A program made the position numbers and the translations under genes. Below are positions 10,372 to 19,809 of a stretch of 64,000 nucleotides of DNA, piece after piece. The stretch's first letter is position 1, and every line of letters starts with the position of its first letter. The notes beneath the pieces are model-generated. The model made no database searches and was not told the DNA's origin. It was given only the letters and a program-made list of their open reading frames with translations. This DNA is from Craterostigma plantagineum (lineage: Eukaryota; Streptophyta; Magnoliopsida; Lamiales; Linderniaceae), in the NCBI GenBank assembly GCA_027422505.1, contig JAPQWV010000012.1:24815501-24879500 (forward strand). Direction: 5' to 3'.

Positions 10372-10469
10372 AAGGCGCCACCTATTTATTAGATACCCAA
10401 GAACCCGATTAGCAGAATTAATCAATAGCTAAAAATCGAAACCCTATTAGCTCTATTATCCCGACAATA

Positions 10470-12005
10470 ATGGAACTCCACCGACGTTTCATCTCAAGCT
10501 TAATCCATCGCCTGATTAGGCGGCGCGTCGAACCCAGCGTAGAAGAAGAAGAAGGTGCTTCTCCTCCTCTGCCGTCGCCGTGGGATTCACTCCTCCCTGG
10601 CCTTGTGGTGGACAAGATATATGCAAAGCTATGCCTGGCCGACCGAATTCGACTGCGCAGCGTGTGCAAGGCGTGGAGCTCCGCCGTCACCAAACCCCCC
10701 GGCGACGCCTCCTTTCCGCCGGACACTCCTTGGCTCATCTTACCTGAGAGAGGTGATTACCTGTCGTCGGAGATTCGCCTCACGAGCACCGCCGACAATA
10801 GAATCTACCGCTTCAAACTCCCAACAAACAGTACCCGCTGCAGCCGCCGCAGAGATCCAAAATCTGACAACCGCCGCAGCCAGTGGTGGTGCTGCTGCGG
10901 GTCCAGCGAAGGATGGCTGCTCATGGCCGTAGGAAAATATTTGCTCGGCGGCACAGATATGCTGCTATGGAACCCTATCTCCGGTGAGACAAAAAACCTT
11001 CCTCCACTGTCGACTCTTCACCTTTTCAGTCGCACAATGGTCGAATTCCCAGACCACAGTACGCCCATGTCGGCCATCGTAAGGTCCATGAGAGTTTCTC
11101 CGCCGTCTTCTGAAATCCCGTTAATCGTTGCCATCATTTTGGCAAAACCATTTGCGTCCGTCGAAGAAGACCCTTCAGAACAAATAGCTCTGTTCACGCC
11201 CCAGGATCGTGCCTGGAAACCCGTCGGGGGCGAAAAAAGTTACTACTTCTACCAAGACCTATGCTTTCACAAGTATAATGATAATACTATTACTAAGCTC
11301 TATGCCTTGCATGGAGACGACCACGACGATCAAATTGTCATGAATCACGATGAATTGTCCGAAACGAGCAAGTACGTCCTGCGTTTACGAGGTTGCGACG
11401 ACGATTTTGACGTGATTTTGCTTCGAAATAGAAGTCACGCACCTCTGATGACACACGACGTCGACTTTTCTCGTCCCGATATGGCGGCCGGCCTCAGAGT
11501 TTGGGAGCGCTACAGTTTGTTTCGGTATCTTGTGCAATGCTCGGTCACTGGGGAGATGCTAATCGTTACGGCTATTCGCGATATGTGCGCTTTTAGGGCT
11601 ACGACGCTCTGTTGTGCCCGAGGCGACGGTGGGAGCTTTAGTTGCACTCAGATAAGCAAATTTCATGTCCTTCGACTAGACGTTACTGATTATAGTACGG
11701 AAGATGTGAAAGGTGGAATGGGAGGACAAGGCGTGTTTGTGGGGCAGATGGGCACGGTTTCTCTAGGAGATTGCATCACTGAGGATCGTATTTACTTTGC
11801 CGTGAGGGATTCCGAGTATTTTTTGTTGAAGGAAGGAGAGGAAGAAGATGAAGAAGAAGACGACATTGTTTACGAAGGGAGATTGTTTAATGTGTTGGAA
11901 CAGGGAGAGTACGATCTGGGACGAGAAAGGGTCGAGACAAGGAGTAGGATCAACGTGCCTTGCTTTTCGGGGGTCATCACGGGGTGGTTCACGCCGAAAC
12001 TATAA
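10470..12005 (+). CDS. F-box protein with DUF295-type C-terminal domain
   Basis: An intact single-exon frame of 511 codons. Residues about 37-75 form an F-box (PWDSLLPGLVVDKIYAKL, then RIRLRSVCKAW), the helix set that binds SKP1 in SCF ubiquitin ligases. The rest has the pattern of the plant F-box/DUF295 (SKIP23/KIB-like) family: a GSSEGWLLM turn near 143-151, LLWNPISGE near 166, and a C-terminal RIYF block followed by an acidic run (EGEEEDEEEDD near 456). It would be a substrate adaptor that directs a target for ubiquitination; the substrate cannot be inferred. The ATG has A at -3 and G at +4, a good plant start, and the family is often intronless. Upstream is the 55-bp duplication, downstream a TA microsatellite. 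The codon use and GC-rich start contrast with the decayed transposons on both sides. Confidence 0.9.
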   Translation: MELHRRFISSLIHRLIRRRVEPSVEEEEGASPPLPSPWDSLLPGLVVDKIYAKLCLADRIRLRSVCKAWSSAVTKPPGDASFPPDTPWLILPERGDYLSSEIRLTSTADNRIYRFKLPTNSTRCSRRRDPKSDNRRSQWWCCCGSSEGWLLMAVGKYLLGGTDMLLWNPISGETKNLPPLSTLHLFSRTMVEFPDHSTPMSAIVRSMRVSPPSSEIPLIVAIILAKPFASVEEDPSEQIALFTPQDRAWKPVGGEKSYYFYQDLCFHKYNDNTITKLYALHGDDHDDQIVMNHDELSETSKYVLRLRGCDDDFDVILLRNRSHAPLMTHDVDFSRPDMAAGLRVWERYSLFRYLVQCSVTGEMLIVTAIRDMCAFRATTLCCARGDGGSFSCTQISKFHVLRLDVTDYSTEDVKGGMGGQGVFVGQMGTVSLGDCITEDRIYFAVRDSEYFLLKEGEEEDEEEDDIVYEGRLFNVLEQGEYDLGRERVETRSRINVPCFSGVITGWFTPKL

Positions 12006-12051
12006 TTTTATTGCGTTGGTTGTCTGTTTAGTCCTCATTTTGCTTTAATCG

Positions 12052-12077
12052 ATATATATATATATATATATATATAT
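12052..12077. repeat. (AT)n microsatellite
   Basis: Thirteen AT units about 50 bp after the F-box stop codon, in the likely 3' UTR or just beyond. Confidence 0.95.
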
Positions 12078-12391
12078 GCAGTCATTTAACTATAATATAG
12101 TATGTTAGCTATCTGATAATAATTTATTTTATGTTATTGAAATTTTATATTATTGATTAAATTTTTTATATGACCTTTTTCATTGGTTGATGAGGCTTTT
12201 TGATGAGCTTAACGCGTGGGCTTCGTTATGGGAGGGCTTATGTTGGGTTTATTTTGGGTTGCTCGTAGTCGTAGATTGGTTTACATCGGCCTTTATTTTG
12301 GGCTTAAGAAAGCCAATTTAGGGTTAAGGTTTTCAAACGACCATTATTGCATAACTCTCTTCCATCTATCCAATTCTTTTTACAATTACTT

Positions 12392-13291
12392 GAGCTGTCA
12401 GTTTGGCAGACCCGGCCGGGCCCAGTCGGCCAAATCCCCGCCCTGCCCTGCGGCCAGCGAGGCGGCCGGCCCGGATCGCCCGCCTAGGAAAAAATGGCTA
12501 AGTATTTTCTATTGAAATTTTAATTTTAATCTACTAATAAGTTTTTAATAATTATGTTAGTTATTAAAAAATATGTATAAACATGTGATTAATTACAGTA
12601 AAATCTCTCTAAATTAATAACGTTGAGACCCTGAAAATTTTATTAATTTAGAGAGATAATAATATATCGATAAAATAAGATTTTATTAACTAGATGATAA
12701 AATTTATAAATTAAGCTAATTTAGTGTTTCTACCTGTTTCATTGATCATTCATCCATCAACCAATTTTTTTGTAATTATCTTAATTTGTTGTATAACAAT
12801 TACATTCATGGACACCGGAACTATTGACTGCAATTTAAAAAGTTAGAAATGAATCCAATTAGATTTAAATTTTAAGAAAATGCTAGTAACAAAAGAATCA
12901 TCTTTTAAAAAAAATATAATTGCAGTATTTATAAATTATTAATGTAGAGTTTTAATGGGACCTAATATTTATAGACGAATTTTTCGGAGAATTATTATCT
13001 TATTCTCTTTTCGACTTTTTGATGTTTTTTTTTTTCAAATGCCAAAGTCGAGACCATAAGATTTTAGAGAGGTTATTTTCTATCGAGTATTACTCTATAT
13101 AGGTTTTACTTATCATTAATAAGATTATCTAATTAATTAGATATTTAGTTTCCTAATATATAATACATATACTTACAAAAGTTGGCTGGCCAGTCTGCTC
13201 CGCCCCTCCAAAGCCCGCGGCCCACGCGGGTACGCGTCTTGGCGGGTCTTAAAAATCTCAGCCCCCGGGCCGTGGGCTTAATTGACAGCTC
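12392..13291. mobile_element. hAT-like non-autonomous element (degenerate)
   Basis: The left end GAGCTGTCAGTTTGGC followed by GC-rich CCCGGCCGGGCCC (12392-12425) is mirrored at the right end, where GGGCCGTGGGCTTAATTG leads into TGACAGCTC (to 13291). GAGCTGTCA with a following proline-like GC-rich block is typical of plant hAT terminal repeats. The inverted repeat is imperfect and no 8-bp target duplication is convincing, so it is old. There is no transposase frame inside. The two GC-rich islands stand out from the AT-rich interior, part of which is another inverted-repeat element. Confidence 0.5.
12597..13110. mobile_element. Small inverted-repeat element (MITE-like), nested
   Basis: The left end AGTAAAATCTCTCTAAATTA and the reverse complement of the right end (AGTAAAACCTATATAGAGTA) agree well. 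Just inside the left end is a second inverted pair, TCTCTCTAAATTAATAA with TTATTAATTTAGAGAGAT (12606-12656). It has no coding sequence. Its class is unknown, and the target duplication is not clear. Confidence 0.5.
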
Positions 13292-13639
13292 TAAATATTA
13301 CCCATGTAATTACAGCTTGACAATTAGACCACAATATTATCTTAAACTCGATTGGAAAAGAATATCACAATTTCAATAATAAACTCAATATTCATATAAA
13401 AAATACAGAAAAAAATATTTCTTAAAAATTCAAACGTGATTATTTGTTTTTTCTTATTTTTAGTTTTTATATTATGGGCGGACTAAGACCGTCCGACCCA
13501 CTGCCCACCTGCAGGCAGAGCGACATTAGAAGCTAGCTTAACTTTAGCATCGTAGCGTTCATTGTGTGATCATAATCTATATAGCTTAGATCAGTTAGGG
13601 AATCCTAATTAAGCTACATGTTTCGGATTTAGAGTTTGA

Positions 13640-13780
13640 GGTTTGTGCTTAGAAGATAGGTGTTTGGGGTTTGGAGTTCAAGGGGTTAAGGGTTCGGGGT
13701 ATCGGGGTATCGGGGTTCGGGGTATCGGGGTTCTGGTTTTAGGGGTTTTGGAGTTTGGGATTTTAGGGATTTAGGGGTGA
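13640..13780 (+). repeat. Degenerate telomere-like (TTTAGGG-related) tract
   Basis: A G-rich run of 6-8 bp words such as GGTTCGGGGTATCGGGG, GGTTTTAGGGG and GATTTAGGGG, all variants of the plant telomere unit TTTAGGG. It is too degenerate to be a working telomere and lies inside the chromosome. Confidence 0.55.
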
Positions 13781-14068
13781 CATGCTCAAATACTAGCAAG
13801 TGTACTAGGTCGTATAAGTAGTAAAACGGACGGAGTCCGAGTATCGATCCACGAAGGCTTGATTAATTATGAGATAATAATGCAAATAAAATAGGTGAGA
13901 TAAATATCAATTGATGACGAGTGACCAAGGATTCAATCTCTATGAAATTCCCGAGCTAAAACGCTTCGGCGCTTAAGGATTCGGAAACCACACATACGAA
14001 ACCGAATTCCATCCCTGGTCGATCGTAGTGGTGTCGATGTTTATTATTCTAACCGGTTTAATCACTTT
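13781..14068. other. LTR-relic-like flank of element E
   Basis: The words GCAAGTGTACT (13796) and GAGTATCGATCCAC (13839) recur at a similar spacing in the LTR relic at 61040-62581, so this stretch is probably the remains of an older LTR. Element E inserted at its right end. No coding sequence is seen. Confidence 0.45.
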
Positions 14069-14073
14069 GTCCG
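14069..14073. repeat. Target-site duplication of element E, left copy
   Basis: GTCCG directly before the left LTR; the partner GTCCG is at 24230-24234 directly after the right LTR. Confidence 0.95.
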
Positions 14074-14196
14074 TGGTCGCGTCGTAAACGGCGAAAAATA
14101 AATTAATCACCTTTTTCACTAAATACTAGTATAGCGAAAGTAGGGATCGTCTCCACAGGGAAAATGGTTGATTTATTTCTAATTTCCAACTCGATC

Positions 14197-14242
<46 letters not shown>

Positions 14243-15652
14243 GGGGGTTTTGATGATATATGTTTTTTTTAGCACAACAGTGAACGAGTAAACATATTTA
14301 AACTAGTAATGATAAAATAATAGCTACTAAACATGTTAATCAAATGCATATAAAATTAATCTTTATATTGATGATGGAAAACTAATGATAAATAAACTTA
14401 TGACCGTGTGAAATATAAGTCTGTATGCAAGTTGCAACCTATCTCTTTCCACACAAAACCTTACCTCAAGCAAGCAAGTGGCTTAGTCCATCGAGAATCA
14501 ACACCAAAAAGATTCGTGATTGGATAGTCATTAGGAAAAGAAAAGCTTGAATATGAATATTGAAAGTGGCGAAAGAAAAAGAACTCACAGCAACTATAGA
14601 AAAACAACACCAGTTCTTGAAATGAAAAGTAGAAGTCGATCTCCTCAACACTCATGTCTGCTCTCTCACATCATCTATCACTTAATCTCTCTAATTGATT
14701 TCTTCTTCCTTGCTCAAACTCTCTGCGACTTAATACAAAAATACAAAGATGGAAGTACTAATATAAACAGCCATTTTCGTCTCTGCTATGACTCTCTCTC
14801 TGTTACGCTGTAAAATGAAAAAAAAAAAAAGAAACATAAAGATGAAAGTAGTACTCTCACAGACATCTCCTCTCTCTCAAACTCTCTACTACACTCTTAA
14901 TAAAAAATATAAAGATAGAGAACACTGATTCAAAGTAACGCCATTGAAGCAAAATAGAAAGTGTGAGTCATTCGTTGTTCTTCGTGGCTCTCTCTATTTA
15001 TAGACGATAACGTGAGCTAATTCTTCTCTTTCCAAGGTGGAGACATGGAGCCGTCTTTAGCACGCATAATCTTCCAAATCTGTCTTCAACAGCGAAAGTA
15101 AATATTCAGCGGTCCTTCGATGATCTTGTCGATTTCATTTTCCTGCCTTGAGCTGTGTGCATCGATCTTGAGCCGTTCGGTTGATGTGAGATGTTTGCTT
15201 GACGTTGTCTGTTTGGATGCCTCGCAGTCAATCTCCTTAGCTTGAATTCTCAGCCGTTCAAGTGGTTTTCTTATCCTTCTTGCCCCAATGTACTTACCAA
15301 TATTAAAACCCTATTGGACTATGTTAACCAAATTGGGCCTGGGACATCACGTAAATGGGTTTTTAATATTTGATTAAGTAATCATTCTTCAAGGCCCACT
15401 TATGATTAATCATGGAAAAATTCATTGGCAGTGGTGGGAATGAATGATTGCATGAGCGAAGAGCTTGCGACGTCGTGTTCTTAATTTCTTCGAATTCTTC
15501 CCACGTTCGGATCTTCTTTGGTTTATTTTACTCCAATATCCTATCAAATATAAAATATAAAAATATACTTATATCCGAGAAAATTTCGACCGAAAACACG
15601 CGTTAATGAAGTCTAAAATATCATACAATCACAACTTATTTAACCATTATCA
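14074..15652 (-). repeat. Left (3') LTR of element E
   Basis: TG...CA ends (TGGTCGCG to CATTATCA on the plus strand). It contains 15 AAT units at 14197-14241; the right LTR has 9, which fully accounts for the 18-bp length difference. Confidence 0.96.
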
Positions 15653-15666
15653 AATTCCCCCACACC
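15653..15666 (-). other. Polypurine tract of element E
   Basis: GGTGTGGGGGAATT on the minus strand lies directly before the 3' LTR, the usual second-strand primer of Athila elements. Confidence 0.88.
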
Positions 15667-17117
15667 TAAATAATGCTTGTCCTCAAGCATTTAGAAAATG
15701 GAAACATTCTAATCACGAGTTCACCGACATACATTAATTTGCCCTAGAGATAGCAATTATTCATAATATTTAGCACTAGACAATCATATCAATTTTCGAC
15801 AATCTCAGTAAAAGCCTGAACGCAACAACAATCAACAACTCTCACATGGATTCACTCAATGCGCTCGAAGTGTTTATGGGATATATGTGTATAAGCTCAA
15901 ATCAACATTATGAAACGAAATTACCATAAGCTTGCTAACATATCACATTGTATTCATATAGCGACTTAGTGTACAAATCAATAAGGTCTTTTATTGGGTT
16001 GTAATGGGGCTAGGGATTAGGTAGGATAAATTTTGGGAAAGTAGGTTAAAATTGTCGAACCAAATGATTATTTAATCGCTAAATCCCACGACTTTACCAT
16101 GACGCACGACTAATTCAAGACAACTCAAAGCTTCCCAATATCGACAAAACTAACTTGCACTTCATATATTTTTTATGAATCTTTTTTTTTTCTTTTTTTT
16201 TTTCGAATACGTATTTTTTTCTTTTCTTTTTTTTTTTCGCATTCGCCTTTTTTTTTTTGAATATATATTTTTTCGGATGATTTTTTTTTCGCTATAACTA
16301 AAAGACTCCTAATATCACATATTAGTTTATTATCAATATCGAAATCGTGGAATCTAAGCAATTAATAACTCATCCAATCCGACAATGGGTTGAAAAAGAA
16401 AGCCAAAAGGATATATATATGGGTAAATATAGTGGCTTAAATTCAACAAGAAAAATAAGGCTTAAGGCTCAAATTGGCTCACTAAGTGGAAAATATTGAA
16501 GGTAGGGTCAGTGTGAGGCCAAGGGCTTAATCCTAAGTGCCTTAATCACTTTTGAACACAGAAAGTCACCGATGATATCAACATGTATAATAGAGCAAGT
16601 TCTAGAATATTCGAAACATATGTGATACTCTCGTAAAGAAAAAAAACTGAGTATAAAGATAAATACTTTTTTTTTAAAGGCTCAAACTCACATATTTAAG
16701 TAGGCTTTGTGTCGACTCTTGCGCATCCGGTCTTAAATTAATTGAAGAAAAGGAATAATCATCCTAATACCAAATAGTTATTCCTAATTGTTTCTCTCAT
16801 GTTCTAATTAACGCACATCGGTTTGCTCGAGACAAGATATGTATTCATCAACATAGAAATCTCCCCCACACCTAAACTCTGCATTGTCCTCAATGTAGAA
16901 TTCGAATGAAAATAGTAGCTAAAATCTAAAGATTCCCACCCCAATTTTCATTTTAATATGTTCAGAGTAGATGCGAAGAAATAATAAAAGTGATGCTGAA
17001 AATAAAACTTCCCTGACAATGATGGGGTCGTAGAGAAATTCCGAGCGAGAGAATATTTGTTTCCGAGCCTAGTGATATCTTGTAGTATACGTACCCGAGA
17101 GCAAACCTTCTTAAGCA
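15667..17117 (-). other. Non-coding 3' internal region of element E
   Basis: No open frame of note. This is where Athila elements may carry an env-like frame, which is absent here. It includes polypyrimidine runs on the plus strand at about 16177-16290 (long T tracts broken by C) and two near-repeats of a CCCCCACACCTAAA block (about 15657 and 16864), the second like a spare polypurine tract. Confidence 0.6.
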
Positions 17118-17812
17118 TCATTGAAACATAGATAAAACGAAATATTGCAATAACAAAATAAAATTGGATAATATTGGGTTGCCTCCCAATAAGCGCTTTT
17201 CTTTAACGTCTTTGGCTAGACGTAGTCTCCGTTCTTCGACGTCAAGCATAAATGGGTGGGCGCAGCTTGATTTCTTCCACACAAGCCATAAAATCATTCT
17301 CAAAATAAGGTTTAAGCCTATGACCATTTACCTTGAAACATGTGTTAGAAGATATGCTTTCGATTTCAATAACGCCATTTGGAAAAATATTTTAACAATA
17401 TATGGTCCCATCCAACGAGATTTGAGCTTACCTGGCATGAATTTCAGCCTTGAATTGTAGAGGAGAACTTTTTGACCTACCACGAATTCTTTCGTATGCA
17501 GGAGTTTGTCGTGAAATTGCTTCGTGCGTTCCTTGTACATTCTCGCATTCTCATAGGCTTCTAGGCGAATCTCTTCAAGCTCCTGTAGTTGAAATTTCCG
17601 TTCCTCACCCGCTTTTGTGGCCTCCATGTTGCACTGTTTAACTGCCCAAAAAGCACGATGTTCAATTTCAACAGGTAATGACACATCTTACCGAAAACTA
17701 GGCGATATGGCGACATCCCAATTGGTGTTTTAAAAGCAGTTCGGTACGCCCAAAGTGCATCGTCTAATCGCAAGCTCCAATCCTTACGATTCGGGTTGAC
17801 GGTTTTCTCCAA
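17118..17812 (-). pseudogene. Element E integrase C-terminal region
   Basis: After an in-frame TAG at about 17825 the frame resumes with a [15 protein letters not shown] block (about 17755) typical of the gypsy integrase C-terminal region, then shifts frame near 17690 and carries on through a charged segment to RWMGPYIVK at about 17380. The last part (17118-17327) is in yet another frame. No chromodomain is present, as expected for Athila. Confidence 0.75.
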
Positions 17813-17824
17813 AATATTTTTGAC

Positions 17825-18700
17825 CTACCTATTTGAAACTTCAGCTTGTCCGTTTGATTGTGGATGATAAGTAGTGGCTAATCGATGATGGACTCCGTAT
17901 TTGCGCATGAGTGCTTCCACCGTGCGATTGCAAAAATGTGTACCTTGGTCGCTTATAATTGCACGGGGAACTCCGAACCTACTAAAGATGTTTGATTTAA
18001 GAAATCCTACAACCACTTTAGAATCGTTAGTTCGGGTAGCCTTTGCTTCTACCCACTTCGACACATAATCAACGGCAAGCAAAATATAAAGAAAACCAAA
18101 CGAACTTGGAAAAGGTCCCATAAAATCCATTCCCCATACATCGAAAATTTCACAAACTAAAATAGGATTTTGTGGCATCTCATCTCTAAAAGAAATTGTA
18201 CCCGTTCTTTGACAATTAGGACAACTCTTGCAAAATAAATAAGCATCTTTAAAAATAGTTTCCCAATAGAATCCACAATCTAAAATTTTCCTAGCAGTTC
18301 GCTTAGGCCCGAAATGTCCTCCACATGCATATGTATGACAGTGAGTGAGTATATCATTAATTTCACTATTAGCAATGCACCTACGAATAATTTGATCCGA
18401 ACCAATTTTCCACAAATATGGTTCATCCCAAATATAGTATTTAGAATCACTCTTAATTTTATTTCTCCTTGAAGAACTCAAACATGGAGGTAGCACACCA
18501 CTTACCAAGTAATTAACTATATCGGCAAACCAAGGTTCTTGATATTCCTTACCTTGAAGGTGAAATAGTTGCTCATCTGGAAATGTTTCAGAAATTGGTA
18601 GTGGCTCTTCGTCACGAATCAAACGGCTCAAGTGGTCCGCCACGGAGTTGTCCACGCCTTTGCGATCCTTGATTTCCCAATCAAATTCTTGAAGCAACAA
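17825..18700 (-). pseudogene. Element E integrase core
   Basis: An open block of 291 codons, entered after a frameshift near 18715 that separates it from RNase H. It has the end of RNase H (VADHLSRL), the zinc-binding HHCC of integrase (about residues 118-163: H, H, then CKSCPNC) and the catalytic core with Asp in WGMDFMGPF (near 195), Asp in ISDQGTHF (near 251) and Glu in NGQAEVSNR (near 285). All catalytic acids are present. It ends at an in-frame TAG. Confidence 0.88.
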
Positions 18701-18711
18701 AATCCATCGTA

Positions 18712-19791
18712 TTAAGCGCGGTTTGACTCCTTCTTTGACAACAAATATTTAAGAGCTGCATGGTCAGAATAAACAATAACCTTAGATCCCAGTAAATAAG
18801 ACCTAAATTTATCGAATGCAAAAACAATAGATAAAAGCTCTTTTTCAGTTGTGGTATAGTTGCATTGTGCCGAATCGAGAGTTTTTGACGCATAATAAAT
18901 GACGTGGCTTTTTCGTCCGTCTTTTTGTCCAAGCACAGCCCCAACGGCGTATTTACTTGCATCACACATGAGCTCGAACGGCAGCTCCCAATTTGGGGGT
19001 TGGATTATCGGTGCAGTAGTTAGTAATAGCTTTAACTTATTAAACGCCTCCTTGCAGTCGTCCCCGAAATTGAACGGTACGTCATTCTGAAGTAGTCTTG
19101 ACATCGGTTGAGCGATTTTCGAGAAATCCTTAATAAATCTCCGGTAAAAACCTGCATGACCAAGAAAGCTTCGAATTTCTCGAACATTAGTGGGGTATGG
19201 CAAATTAGAGATCAAATCGACCTTAGCCTTGTCTACTTCAATTCCTCTTGACGAAACTACATGTCCTAGAACTATTCCTTCCTTAACCATAAAGTGACAT
19301 TTTTCGTAGTTAAGTACAAGATTTTTATCAATGCAGCGTTTCAGAACTTCTACTAAATTATCAAGGCAATGATCAAATGAATCTCCATAAACAGTAAAAT
19401 CATCCATGAATATTTCAATGCATGTTTCGATCAAATCAGAAAATATACTCATCATGCATCGTTGAAATGTACCAGGAGCATTACATAAACCAAAAGGCAT
19501 GCGGCGATATGCAAATGTGCCAAAGGGACATGTGAAAGTAGTTTTCTCTTGATCCTCGGGTGCCACGACAATTTGATAATAACCAGAAAATTCATCGAGG
19601 AAACAAAAGAAAGATTTACCTGCCAGTCTTTCTAGCATTTGATCAATGAAGGGTAGCGGAAAATGATCCTTTCGGGTAGCCGCATTTAACTTACGAAAAT
19701 CAATGCACATGCGCCAACCCGTCTGTAATCTCATTGGTACCAATTCATTTTTATCATTTTTTACGAGTGAGAAACCAGATTTGTTAGGCAC
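18712..19791 (-). pseudogene. Element E reverse transcriptase and RNase H
   Basis: Same frame as the gag-protease block but separated from it by one in-frame TAA (19807-19809). Reverse transcriptase motifs: WRMCIDFRKLN, MPFGLCNAPGTFQ and the catalytic IFMDDFTVYG near residue 129. RNase H follows: ELMCDASKYAVGAVLGQ, YTTTEKELL and [11 protein letters not shown]. Motifs look intact. The frame is lost at KKESNRA near 18712. The true product would be part of one long polyprotein, so the first Met here is only the next ATG after the stop. Confidence 0.9.
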
Positions 19792-19809
19792 AACATGAAC
19801 TGGACTTAC

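Noticed and set aside
10418..10932. Minus- and alternative-frame openings over the F-box start
   Set aside because: They are shadows of the GC-rich beginning of the F-box coding sequence.
14547..14813. 88-codon frame repeated identically at 23124-23390
   Set aside because: Both lie inside the two LTRs of E and are identical because the LTRs are; there is no sign of protein-level selection.
15667..17117. Env-like third frame of Athila
   Set aside because: No open frame with signal peptide or membrane segments is present; only non-coding DNA and pyrimidine runs.
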